A stretch of 32,245 bases of DNA from Prevotella sp. UBA6447 (GTDB taxonomy: Bacteria > Bacteroidota > Bacteroidia > Bacteroidales > Bacteroidaceae), in assembly GCA_002437115.1 (NCBI GenBank), contig DJOD01000021.1:1-32245 (forward strand). The letters are read 5' to 3'. This document shows positions 1 to 9,295 of the stretch, piece by piece (position 1 is the stretch's first letter; each line of letters opens with the position of its first letter). A program made the translations under genes and the position numbers. Under the pieces are notes generated by a model, which was given only the letters and a program-made list of their open reading frames with translations, was not told where the DNA came from and did not search any database.

Positions 1-70
1 CGGCTGATTTCGGATGGTAACGAAGTATCTTACCATACAAAGGATGGCGCTGGCCTTCAATGGCAAGGAC

Positions 71-100
71 AAAGAAACCCCGCCAGATGGACTGACGGGG
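71..100 (-). terminator. Rho-independent terminator ending the FAS1/SusCD operon
   Basis: Read on the minus strand, arms CCCCGTCAG and CTGGCGGGG flank a 5-nt loop (positions 78-100). The stem is 9 bp with one G.U pair and is followed by TTTCTTT (71-77). The G.U pair becomes a C/A mismatch on the plus strand, so the hairpin is better as minus-strand RNA. It lies 30 bp after the SusD stop codon. Positions 1-70 hold no gene I can support, only a weak 7-bp inverted repeat at 14-36. Confidence 0.8.
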
Positions 101-129
101 ATTCAAAGTTTATCGTGGGAACTAAAGCC

Positions 130-2067
130 TTACCTGTAAGGCATAAACCAGTTCTTCTCTTGCGTAAGGTCAACGGCTGGATTCTTAAACGCGAGCTTAC
201 GAGCCAGCCACTGGCCACCATAATTGGCACCTCCATACTCGGAAGCGTTCTTATGGCGAGCGATACGAGTGAGGTCTCCAAAGCGGCTTCCCTCAAAGGC
301 AAGCTCCAAGGCGTACTCATCGCAGATGATGTCTTCCATGGCATCTATGGCAGCCGGACCGAAAAGGAACGTGCTGTCTATAGCACCTTCATGACGCACG
401 CCAAGCTCCGCAAGCTTATTCTCTATGACCGTGGCATACTGGTAGCCAGAATAGCTGCCTTCAACAGCCTCCCCGCAACCACGTGAGTGGATGCCGTAGT
501 TGTATTGCGTCTCATTGACAGTTGAGCCTGTCTCACTGCGTGAGAAGTAAGAATAGTAAGCCTCTGACAAGAAAGGTATCTTTGTCTCAAGCAACGTGTA
601 GGTAGTGTCGCGCATATAACCAGACTTGTAATTTCCAAGAGAGTCGGCCACATAATCGGCACTGGACAGCTGTCCGTCACCGATGCCATCCTTGAGAATC
701 GCAAAGGCGGCATCGGGATAACCCATACGATTCAAGGCTTCGGCCAAGCGGAGGTAAACCGTGGCGTTACGGTAAATGTTGATGTTGCCCGACTCATACT
801 TGGTCATGACATAGAACGTTGAGTCGGTCTTCGTGACAGACTGCAACGTCTGCTGCCGGCGCATGTCACCCAAACGCATGGAAGACACGACATCCTGCTT
901 TGCTCCTTCCGGCTTATAGTAATAGAGCTGGCTGTTGGCCAGCTTGAGGTAAACTGGCGATGGGTCTATCTGACGCTCCAGCACATACTGCTCGGAAGCA
1001 TTGTAGACACCCGTGCCATTGTTAATCGCAGCAGTGTCGACATTCGTGGTGTAATAATCCCAACCAAAGAGCTTAGGCAGATTGGTGGTCGTGCCACGAA
1101 GCGAGTTGACACCCATCGGCACATACGTGATGACATCCGTGGGACTGCTAACGCTGAAAATGCTGTTCCAAATGGCATACATGGTATTCGAAGTACTCAG
1201 GTCACTGGGATAAGTAAGCTGATTGGGGTAAGTGTAAGATCTACGAGGATAGTTAAGAATCTTACGCGTCGTGAGTCGGTTGTCACGGATGTACGTCCAA
1301 TAGCTCAAGGCAGCACGCTCATATTGGTTGGTCTCAAGATACATGTCACCCAACACAAGGTCAACGGGGAACATTGTCTTTTTGCTGTCCACGTCCTTTT
1401 GGTCACCCGCATTGGTCTTACCCGCGTCAATCGTTCCATAATTGGGAACGGTAATGCCACTGAACTTCTCCAGCTCGGGGGCCAAGGCATCAACAATGCC
1501 CTTCAAGTCCTTCTTCTCGCCATTGGAGGCCTTCTCAGCCTCTGAGATGGATGTGACGGGATAAGTGAAGAAAGGCACCGTTCCATAGGTCTTGGCAAGC
1601 TGCATATAAGCCCACGCACGGATGCTGAGAGCCTGCGCATACTCACTGCGTGCCACATAGTTGGAACCGGTCATCAGGGTTGTGTCCCGATGGGCAACAT
1701 AATAATTACAGTTGTTGATGACGCGATACCAGACGTAGGCGGAGTCATACTTGTTGGTGGCATCGTAAGAGAAATTGTAAAGTTGGCGAAGGGCCGTCTC
1801 CGTGTAGTGATTGGTCGTGGCAAGGTCGCCGCGCATCTCACCCACAAGGACGTACTGGTCGATAGCCTGCTGCACCCCCTTGAGGATGCCAAGTGTATAG
1901 AAGATGGAGTCGGTCTTCTGGCTGAGATCGGGGTTGAACACCTGCCTGTTGGAGTCTGTCTCCATCATGTCTTGGCAGCTGGTGAACACCAGCGACGCGC
2001 AAAGACAGAGCGGCAGCAGCGCCAAGCTCAAAGCCTTAAATCTGAATGTATGATTGAATGTTTTCAT
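130..2067 (-). CDS. SusD/RagB-family nutrient-binding lipoprotein (second SusCD pair)
   Basis: A 645-residue SusD-like lipoprotein, the last gene of the long FAS1/SusCD operon. Proteins of this family sit as a lid on a SusC TonB-dependent channel and help capture ligand at the cell surface. The N-terminus has a hydrophobic signal ending in the lipobox FTSC, with lipidated Cys at about residue 31. The middle is helical and rich in Tyr/Trp/Asn, as expected for the TPR-like SusD fold. The C-terminal part carries DEYALELAFEGSRFGDLTRI, a variant of the family motif ERxxELxFEGxRxxDLxR. It starts 29 bp after the preceding SusC stop and is followed by a terminator. The family is clear. The ligand is unknown; a glycan or glycopeptide is the usual guess. 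Confidence 0.93.
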   Translation of the reverse strand: MKTFNHTFRFKALSLALLPLCLCASLVFTSCQDMMETDSNRQVFNPDLSQKTDSIFYTLGILKGVQQAIDQYVLVGEMRGDLATTNHYTETALRQLYNFSYDATNKYDSAYVWYRVINNCNYYVAHRDTTLMTGSNYVARSEYAQALSIRAWAYMQLAKTYGTVPFFTYPVTSISEAEKASNGEKKDLKGIVDALAPELEKFSGITVPNYGTIDAGKTNAGDQKDVDSKKTMFPVDLVLGDMYLETNQYERAALSYWTYIRDNRLTTRKILNYPRRSYTYPNQLTYPSDLSTSNTMYAIWNSIFSVSSPTDVITYVPMGVNSLRGTTTNLPKLFGWDYYTTNVDTAAINNGTGVYNASEQYVLERQIDPSPVYLKLANSQLYYYKPEGAKQDVVSSMRLGDMRRQQTLQSVTKTDSTFYVMTKYESGNINIYRNATVYLRLAEALNRMGYPDAAFAILKDGIGDGQLSSADYVADSLGNYKSGYMRDTTYTLLETKIPFLSEAYYSYFSRSETGSTVNETQYNYGIHSRGCGEAVEGSYSGYQYATVIENKLAELGVRHEGAIDSTFLFGPAAIDAMEDIICDEYALELAFEGSRFGDLTRIARHKNASEYGGANYGGQWLARKLAFKNPAVDLTQEKNWFMPYR

Positions 2068-2096
2068 TGTGATGAAATCTATTTTGGTTCATGGTG

Positions 2097-5000
2097 TTAC
2101 AGGTTGATGCGCAGACCGAAGGTAAACGCACGGCTGAGAGCCACGTTACCTGGGTCAATGCCCTGATAAAGCACATTGTTGGCAGCCGAGAACTCAGGGT
2201 CGCTGCCCAAGTAATGGGTGATGGTGAAGAGATTGTCGGCCTGTGCCCACACACTGAGTCCCTGCAACCAAGAGAGGTGAACAGGCACCTTGTAGGTGAG
2301 CGTCAAGGTCTTCAAGCGCAGGTAGCTGCCATCCTCAATCCAGCGGTCGCTGAAACGACTGTTGCCCATGGCATCGTTATAGCTCAGGCGAGGCATATCC
2401 GTCTGCTGTCCCTCATAGCGCCAACGGTTGTTGACGGCTGTGGTCTGGTTCCAGAAGTTGTTCTCTCCCTCGAGCAACGAACGCTGGTAGTTGAACACAT
2501 CGTTGCCAAGGCTGTAGTTGAAGCCCAAGCTCAAAGTGAGGTTCTTCCAGGTGACGTTGGCAAAGAGATTGCCATAGAGGTCAGGGTTCGGATTGCCAAT
2601 GATGGTCTTGTCGGCTTCACTGATTTGTCCGTCACCATTGAGGTCAACAAAATGGACATCACCAGCCTTGAAATTCTGGCGAGCTCCTGTGGCATCCACC
2701 ATATAAAGATAGCCGTCCTTGCCCGCTGCCTTGGCTTCGGCATCAGTAGAGAAAACTCCAGCCGTCTTATAACCGTAGAACACGCCAGCAGCCTGTCCGA
2801 TGATGGTAGCTACGTTGTCAGTGCCGTAAATGCTTGAGGTAAATCCGTTGGCAGTCTGCTGGCCGTCAACCCACATCTTGTTATCATTGGGCAGCGACTT
2901 GATCTTGTTGCTGTAATGACCGACACTTGCGCCAAGCTCCACATTGAAGTTCTTGGTGACCACGGGCTTGCCAGAGAGTGCAACCTCAAAGCCTGTGTTG
3001 TCAAGAGAGCCACCGTTGCTCCAATAGTTGTTGATGCCTGCCACTGGGTTGTTGAATGTCTTCAGCGTCAGAAGGTTGCTGGTGTGGTTCATGTAGAAGT
3101 CGAAGCTTAAGCCCAAACGGTTGTCGAAGAAGTAAGACTGCAAGCCCACATTGAACTTGCCCGTCTTCTCATAGGTAATCTTATCGTTACCGATGTTTGA
3201 CAGCTGGGCATAGTTGGCACGATTAAGATAAGTGCCGACAGTGAACGAAGTGCGAGCGGCATAGTTGCTGATGTCGTCGTTACCGCTGATATCATAGCCT
3301 ACGCGGAGCAACAAGTAGTTAATCGCCGTATTCTTCGGGAACCAAGACTCATTGGTGATGTTCCAGCCCAACTGGATGCTGGGGAAGATGCCCCACTTCA
3401 CACCGAAAAGGCCCAAGCCTTCTGAGTTCTCGCCAAAGCGGCTGCTCGTCTCAGCAGTCAGGGTGGCATTCACGAAGTAACGGTTGCGGTAATTGTAATC
3501 AGCATTAACGTACCAAGCAGCCGACTTCCAAGTGTCGTCAACACCCGTGGCCTCCGTATAAGTCATGTTAGCAGAAATGTTGGGCTGCTTATCGCTACCT
3601 CCCGTTGAATACTGGCCCGTAGGATTGTTGGCATCATAGGCAAACGACGTGTAACGGAAGCCGCCAAAGATGTCGAGAAAGTGCGCACCCAACTGCTTGG
3701 TCCACTGCAAGCGCGTGTCACTCATGATGCTGGTCTGCTTGGCAAAAGCCGACTTACTCATGTTTTGGACATTTCCCAATCCTTCAATCAAGAAAGTAGG
3801 CATGCCATTGATGGGACGATAATAACGCTGTGAGATTCGATCAAGCGTGTAGTTGAACGTTTCCGTCAGCTTCAGGCTGTTGCTGAACTTGTAAGTCGGG
3901 GCAATGACCGCATAAAACTGGGTGTTCTCCACACGGTTCTTGTTGATAGCATTGCCATTGGCCAAAAGCGCTGTCGGGTTGCCCAACGTGAGGGTCTTGT
4001 CGATGCCCGTCAAGAAATCGTCGGCTGGAGCGAGCGTGCTTGAGAGCTTGCCATTGCTGTTGTAAGTATAAGGACTGAGAATAGGCGCCTTGATCAACCC
4101 GAGGAAAGTCGGGGATGAAACAGGAGCCGATGCCAAATCCTCAGGAGCACCATTGTCGAACACGTCACGATTGAGCTTCACAAAAGCCATGTCGAAACGC
4201 GTGGTGAGGTTCTTAATGACATTGATGTCAGTATTGAAACGGACATTCAAACGGTTGAAGCCGTTCTTACGGGCGGTGCTCTGCGCGTCGGTGTAACCCA
4301 ACGACAGGTTATACATACCAATGTTGTCACCACCCTGCACATTGATAGAGTAGTTCTGCGTCATGGCCGTGTGGTACACTTCCTTGGACCAATCGGTGTC
4401 GTTATGGTACATATTATAATAGTAGCTCGTAGGGTCATCTATCAAGAATCCGATGTGGTCGGGGGTAATCTTGTTATTGATGTTAGGATAGGTCCCCAGC
4501 ATCTCAGAAGCATAGAGCCTGTACTCGGAGGCATTCATCATGTCGGGCAACTTAGGCACCGTGGTGACACCCACACCAATGTTAGCGTCAATGCGGGTAG
4601 CCATGGAGTGACCTCGCTTGGTGGTGATGAGCACCACACCATTGCCACCCTTGGCACCGTAAAGAGCAGTTCCGTTCTTCAGCACCTGCACCTTGTCGAT
4701 GTCGTCAGGGTTGATGCTCAGCAGGAGGTTGTTGTAGTCGCCATAGTGAATCATGCTACGGGTAGGCATCATATCGCGCACGATGCCATCCACCACAATG
4801 AGTGGCTGGGCATTGGCGTTGAGCGAGTTGAGACCACGGATAAACATGGCAGCCCCGTAACCAGGGCCACCATTGCGCGAGATGGTACGAATGTCAGCAC
4901 CTATAGTGTTCTCCATGTCCGTCTCAACACTCTGCGATGTGGTGTGGTTTACCGTCATCACACGATCGGCCAGGATATCGGTAGAAGTACCATACATCGA

Positions 5001-5399
5001 CTTGAAGCCATCGGCAAGCATCTTAATCTTGAGGCCATCTTTGCTGACGGGAACCTGTTGGCTAAGATACTGCGGCGCATGCACATAGAGAGCCGTCGCA
5101 AAGGTAGGAACCTTGATGGTAAACTCACCCTTGTCGTTGGTCATGGCTGTATAATGGATATCATTGAGCGTCTGGAGCTGCACACCTGCCAATGGTTTGT
5201 TGGTGGCTGCATCTACCACAGAACCCTTGACTTCCATCATTGGGTACTTGTCTTTCTTGACAACCGGGGCTTTCTTCTTGACGACCACCGTCTCAGCTCC
5301 ATCGCCAGAAGTAGCATCGTCCTGAGCCTTGGCAGGCAAGCCAGAAGTGGCAGCAAGAAGAATGCTCAAGCAAAGAATATAGTTTCTTTTCATTTTCAT
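2097..5399 (-). CDS. SusC/RagA-family TonB-linked outer-membrane transporter (second pair)
   Basis: An 1100-residue SusC-like channel that should import the ligand caught by the SusD encoded just downstream, driven by TonB. Signal peptide about residues 1-25 (ends AKAQ). Residues about 26-53 form an unusual Lys/Val-rich segment (VVVKKKAPVVKKDK). A carboxypeptidase-D-regulatory-like domain follows (about 54-120), then the plug with FIRGLNSLNANAQPLIVVDG and VLKNGTALYGAKGGNGVVLI, then the 22-strand barrel ending in aromatic/hydrophobic residues (FGLRINL). I see no STN domain, so signalling to an anti-sigma factor is not expected. It starts 19 bp after the FAS1 gene and ends 29 bp before susD. 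The family assignment is firm; the substrate is not known. Confidence 0.95.
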   Translation of the reverse strand: MKMKRNYILCLSILLAATSGLPAKAQDDATSGDGAETVVVKKKAPVVKKDKYPMMEVKGSVVDAATNKPLAGVQLQTLNDIHYTAMTNDKGEFTIKVPTFATALYVHAPQYLSQQVPVSKDGLKIKMLADGFKSMYGTSTDILADRVMTVNHTTSQSVETDMENTIGADIRTISRNGGPGYGAAMFIRGLNSLNANAQPLIVVDGIVRDMMPTRSMIHYGDYNNLLLSINPDDIDKVQVLKNGTALYGAKGGNGVVLITTKRGHSMATRIDANIGVGVTTVPKLPDMMNASEYRLYASEMLGTYPNINNKITPDHIGFLIDDPTSYYYNMYHNDTDWSKEVYHTAMTQNYSINVQGGDNIGMYNLSLGYTDAQSTARKNGFNRLNVRFNTDINVIKNLTTRFDMAFVKLNRDVFDNGAPEDLASAPVSSPTFLGLIKAPILSPYTYNSNGKLSSTLAPADDFLTGIDKTLTLGNPTALLANGNAINKNRVENTQFYAVIAPTYKFSNSLKLTETFNYTLDRISQRYYRPINGMPTFLIEGLGNVQNMSKSAFAKQTSIMSDTRLQWTKQLGAHFLDIFGGFRYTSFAYDANNPTGQYSTGGSDKQPNISANMTYTEATGVDDTWKSAAWYVNADYNYRNRYFVNATLTAETSSRFGENSEGLGLFGVKWGIFPSIQLGWNITNESWFPKNTAINYLLLRVGYDISGNDDISNYAARTSFTVGTYLNRANYAQLSNIGNDKITYEKTGKFNVGLQSYFFDNRLGLSFDFYMNHTSNLLTLKTFNNPVAGINNYWSNGGSLDNTGFEVALSGKPVVTKNFNVELGASVGHYSNKIKSLPNDNKMWVDGQQTANGFTSSIYGTDNVATIIGQAAGVFYGYKTAGVFSTDAEAKAAGKDGYLYMVDATGARQNFKAGDVHFVDLNGDGQISEADKTIIGNPNPDLYGNLFANVTWKNLTLSLGFNYSLGNDVFNYQRSLLEGENNFWNQTTAVNNRWRYEGQQTDMPRLSYNDAMGNSRFSDRWIEDGSYLRLKTLTLTYKVPVHLSWLQGLSVWAQADNLFTITHYLGSDPEFSAANNVLYQGIDPGNVALSRAFTFGLRINL

Positions 5400-5418
5400 T
5401 CAGATTTTAAAGTGAGAC

Positions 5419-7182
5419 TTAGTCGAGGTCATGCTGATACTTGTAGCCTGGATGCTCCTTCAGATACGTGTCAAGTTCCTTCGGCACAAGCATGATGTAA
5501 TCGATGCGGAGCGTACGGTCAGCATTGTTTTTGCTGGTTGCGCGACTTTGCACTCGGATGTAAGGAGCATAAGAAGCCTGTGTGGCGGTGCTTTGGCCAG
5601 TACCATAGTAGCATATGGGGAAGGTAAAATCGCCCACATAGACCGTATCAATCTTGGAGACATCGTTTTGAAAAGTCGAAGCGCCATTGGCCTTCAATTG
5701 TTGCTCCTTCGGTTTGCCGCTCAAATCATTGTATCCCATGGTAACCGCTACTACATTCGGCTGAATGTCAGTCACGTAAGTGTTCTTGTTGATGTTGGCA
5801 GGCACAAAGCAAACATAAACCGCATAGCTTGCAGAGCGAACCCCTGGCAAATAGAAGATAGCCTCAGGATTAGAACGAGGAGAAGCAGGAGATACCGACA
5901 CGTAAGCACCATTAGAAACAGTGCCAGACACATCCGGATTCTGCTCTGTCTTGGATAAGGAGAAACGGTCAGAAGAACTGTTGTTATATGCCTTATTGGG
6001 ACCATACTCACCTTGAATCTTAATGATTGGGTTCCAAGAAATCCATGTACGCATGCGCAAGGAATCGGTTAACCACATGCTACCATTACTCTTGTCAATA
6101 CGTGTGGCACCTTCAAACAAGCTCTTGGCATCATCCCCATAGAAGATGTCTCCCGCCGTGCTGACCAACGAGTCGGTCTGCAGGCTGCTGCCTAACTGCA
6201 AGCTCTTCAAGACCTTATTGTGGTAGACATTATTGTTGTAGAATAAGTCCTTAGCAATAATATAATGTGTAATGGAATCACGAAGCAAGTCAAAGTCAAG
6301 TTCACGAGAGCTCTTGTCATAGTTCTCATCATCCGTTGCCTTCGACAAGTTGTTAGCAGGCACCTCCTTCACGTATGTAAAAGGCGCATAATGGTAAAGC
6401 TTCTTCACCTCCGTGTAAGCCTTCTGCCAAGCCGTATTGGTAGGCACAATCATACTATAACTGGAATCCTCACGCGTAAGCAAGGCATTGTGTAGATAAA
6501 CAAGCTGATTGTGCTCTATAAAAACGGAGTCAAGGTAAGTCAAACGACCATCAACCACAGGCCCCTTGACGCTGTTAGCCTCATCAAGAACCTTGGTATC
6601 GTACTTGTGAAAATAACGCGCAATGGAATCAATGGGGTAAGCCAATGTATCCAAGCTCTCCATCAAGTTGGCCTTATAACCAAGCATACCATTGGTGACA
6701 TGAAGCACACCATTTGAAGAAGCCACATTGGGGGTGACCACCTCCACTCCATTGAGGGTGTAGGTGCCACTTCCCACGAAAGCCATCATCTTCTTGTTGA
6801 GCATGGTGACAAACTCATTGATGGAACCCGTAGCAGGGAAGTTGAAACGAGCCACGTGGTTCTTGGCAAAATATTCCTTTAGATTGCTCACCGGGAGAAC
6901 TTTCAACGAGTCATAATTGAAAGTCCCGTTGAGGGGTGCCCACACTGTATAGGTCTGGCTGGTGTTGATAACCTCATCATAACCGGCCTTATGAATCAAT
7001 TCGGCAAATTGAGAGAGATTGGCATTGGCCTTTACGTTTTCCCAAATGGTTTCCGAGGCCGAGCCAGTGATACCATTGCTGTCATAATGGTCGTCCCAAT
7101 CAGAGCAAGCCGTGGTCATGGCCCCCACTGCAAGGAAGGCCATGGCTACTGCCGCATTTCTATATAACTTGTTTGTTTTCAT
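5419..7182 (-). CDS. Fasciclin (FAS1)-domain surface lipoprotein, 587 aa
   Basis: Signal peptide with lipobox TTAC; lipidated Cys at residue 26 is followed by the acidic stretch SDWDDHYD, consistent with the lipoprotein export signal that sends Bacteroidetes lipoproteins to the cell surface. Two FAS1-like segments are visible. The first has TYTVWAPLNGTF near residue 76, NHVARF, and SNGVLHVTNGML. The second has SYSMIVPTNTAW near residue 238. The last about 180 residues look like a beta-sandwich and end in LRIDYIMLVPKEL, resembling the end of the neighbouring 695-aa protein. FAS1 domains mediate protein-protein or protein-glycan adhesion. Placed between another FAS1 gene (20-bp gap) and susC (19-bp gap), it probably acts as an accessory surface protein of the second SusCD complex. 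No enzyme motif was seen. Confidence 0.85.
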   Translation of the reverse strand: MKTNKLYRNAAVAMAFLAVGAMTTACSDWDDHYDSNGITGSASETIWENVKANANLSQFAELIHKAGYDEVINTSQTYTVWAPLNGTFNYDSLKVLPVSNLKEYFAKNHVARFNFPATGSINEFVTMLNKKMMAFVGSGTYTLNGVEVVTPNVASSNGVLHVTNGMLGYKANLMESLDTLAYPIDSIARYFHKYDTKVLDEANSVKGPVVDGRLTYLDSVFIEHNQLVYLHNALLTREDSSYSMIVPTNTAWQKAYTEVKKLYHYAPFTYVKEVPANNLSKATDDENYDKSSRELDFDLLRDSITHYIIAKDLFYNNNVYHNKVLKSLQLGSSLQTDSLVSTAGDIFYGDDAKSLFEGATRIDKSNGSMWLTDSLRMRTWISWNPIIKIQGEYGPNKAYNNSSSDRFSLSKTEQNPDVSGTVSNGAYVSVSPASPRSNPEAIFYLPGVRSASYAVYVCFVPANINKNTYVTDIQPNVVAVTMGYNDLSGKPKEQQLKANGASTFQNDVSKIDTVYVGDFTFPICYYGTGQSTATQASYAPYIRVQSRATSKNNADRTLRIDYIMLVPKELDTYLKEHPGYKYQHDLD

Positions 7183-7202
7183 CTGTTTTGTTTTGAAGCG
7201 AT

Positions 7203-9290
7203 TTAATACATATCCTCCAGATAACGAGAATTGTTGTATACGTTAACCGGAACAATTTCAATGTAATCAAGATACGGCTCCCACTGGTCACCGTCCAGCA
7301 CAGACTTGACACGAAGCCAGTTGTCACCCTGTTTCAACTCACGACGAGTGACAATACGGCGGATGTTGTTGTTCAGACCACGCATCGGCGTTGTTCCTGA
7401 TTTGGTTGTAAAGTAGAGCGGGCCTCGCATCCAACCGAGATTACGCATGGACTTGTCCGTCTCAACGCCCAAATCTTCCAAGAGCGTATAAAGACACCAG
7501 CCTGTAGAAACATCGGGTGTTCCATCCGAGTTTTTAGTAGGCGTTACGCGCTCATCAACAGGTATGTCAAGAGCTTGCATCTTCGTGCGATTGTTAGTAC
7601 CCTCACCGAGGTAGAACTGGTACATGCCTCTATTTCCATTCGTAGACAAGCCCAAACGTATCTCATATACGCCATCGGGTACAGGAGGCAAACGGAAAGC
7701 CACGTCATACGATCCCTTGCCGTTGAACTCATCGCCTTGATAGTTGAACCAGCCCGTATTAGCGGGAAGATAATAAAGGCGCGTATTTTCACCACTATAA
7801 AGCACTAAGTGTTCTGGGGAGAAATCAGATGGTATGCGGATGTAATCACCAGAAAGAGCACCATCCTTACCCGAAACTCCGTCATTCAAAGCCTTGACTT
7901 CAGCATACGTAGGAGCACGAAGGGATGCCGACATCAACTCAGGTATCAGTGCAGTGAAGTCCATACGAATACGCTCGTTCAGCACGCCTTTAGGGACCCA
8001 ATCCTCATAGACCAACATGTCGTTGATCGGATGAATATAACCGTTGAGCGACTGGATGTTATCTTTCTGGACCTCAATACCACTGTGGCCGTTGACCACC
8101 TGGTGGATACCATCGGAGCCCAAACCAGCAACCTGGTCGGTAAGGGTGCTGTTAGCCTCGTAACGATTCAAGAAAATCTTACCAGCACCAGCCTTAGCAG
8201 AACGCAAGCTCTTGATAAGCGTCATGGGCAACATGGTTTCCCAGTAGTCGTAAAGAGGAACGCTACTCACCTCATTGTAACTGGTAACAAGCTTGCTGTA
8301 AGGCACACGACACTTCAAGATGTGATAGCGCAAGAACATGTTCAAGCAGTTGTAGGGACTGGTATAGTCGTCGCCCGTACTGACCTTGACACCCTTGTCG
8401 CGGTAATAGTCGTACCAACCCGATCCCGCGTCGGCGCAATGCTCATAAACGCTGTTAGCATAAGCAATCAAATCCTTCAAATTGTTGATGCCATGCGCCT
8501 TCAACACCTCGTTGGTTTCAGCAAAGATGGTATATCCCAAGACAGCCTTCTCTGGGGTATAGAACTTATAAGGAGCCGCATTAGAGGGAACGGTAACCTT
8601 ACGCTCAACATCGGAAAGAGAATCCTCCAACCCCGTGAGGTCAATGGCTTCTTTCCAAATGGAGAACAGTTCGGGATGCGCACTCAATTCGCCCGTCACC
8701 ATCAGGTTACTACGACGAATCACGTTATTAATGACATGCACCACACCATTCTCCAACTCATTGTCCATCTTGGTAATGAGGGAATAGGTATTGACAAGCG
8801 TCTGTCCTGAAACAGAATCGATACTCGTGTTGATATCACGTCCCAACATGGTGCGGATGGTCATACCATTCTGCATGTTGATGGCCATCACCTCGGAAGA
8901 AGCAAGATGATATTTGGCAATATCGGAGCAAAGCGAATCCGACAGTCCTTCCAGGCTGCGGTCCGTCATGCCATTGTGCTCAATCTTTGCAGAAGCATCA
9001 TCATACAGACTGTCCACATAAGCCATCACCGCGTCATTGGTAGGCGCAAAGCAGGTGTATGTGCCATAGGCCGACAAGATCTTGTCCATGCCCGCACGCT
9101 TCAGAATATAGTTGAAATTGCTGAAGGAATCGGGACGATTAGCCAGATAGCTCTCAATGGTCTCACCTGTGAAGGTATAGAGGTTATTCTCGTCAATGTC
9201 CTCCTTACAGCTGGCCACGAAAAGCAGCGTGGGCAACATCAAAAGTGCAGCCAGCCTGCTTGCGAACTTATGATATACTGTAGTGTTCAT
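7203..9290 (-). CDS. Fasciclin (FAS1)-domain surface lipoprotein, 695 aa
   Basis: Lipoprotein signal ending in VASC, with Cys at residue 28 followed by KEDIDENN, an acidic surface-export type sequence. The first FAS1 domain (about 42-200) has TYTCFAPTNDAV near residue 75, KYHLAS, and GVVHVINNVI. A second, degenerate FAS1-like segment (about 205-480) has YKFYTPEKAVLGY near residue 239 and NGYIHPINDMLV. Residues about 500-685 form a separate region rich in beta strands (VYEIRLGLSTNG, then NWLRVKSVLDGD), ending YLDYIEIVPVNV; this resembles a carbohydrate-binding-type beta-sandwich, which is inference. It starts 5 bp after the upstream susD stop and ends 20 bp before the next FAS1 gene, so it could serve either SusCD pair. 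The ligand is unknown. Confidence 0.85.
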   Translation of the reverse strand: MNTTVYHKFASRLAALLMLPTLLFVASCKEDIDENNLYTFTGETIESYLANRPDSFSNFNYILKRAGMDKILSAYGTYTCFAPTNDAVMAYVDSLYDDASAKIEHNGMTDRSLEGLSDSLCSDIAKYHLASSEVMAINMQNGMTIRTMLGRDINTSIDSVSGQTLVNTYSLITKMDNELENGVVHVINNVIRRSNLMVTGELSAHPELFSIWKEAIDLTGLEDSLSDVERKVTVPSNAAPYKFYTPEKAVLGYTIFAETNEVLKAHGINNLKDLIAYANSVYEHCADAGSGWYDYYRDKGVKVSTGDDYTSPYNCLNMFLRYHILKCRVPYSKLVTSYNEVSSVPLYDYWETMLPMTLIKSLRSAKAGAGKIFLNRYEANSTLTDQVAGLGSDGIHQVVNGHSGIEVQKDNIQSLNGYIHPINDMLVYEDWVPKGVLNERIRMDFTALIPELMSASLRAPTYAEVKALNDGVSGKDGALSGDYIRIPSDFSPEHLVLYSGENTRLYYLPANTGWFNYQGDEFNGKGSYDVAFRLPPVPDGVYEIRLGLSTNGNRGMYQFYLGEGTNNRTKMQALDIPVDERVTPTKNSDGTPDVSTGWCLYTLLEDLGVETDKSMRNLGWMRGPLYFTTKSGTTPMRGLNNNIRRIVTRRELKQGDNWLRVKSVLDGDQWEPYLDYIEIVPVNVYNNSRYLEDMY

Positions 9291-9295
9291 TATCT

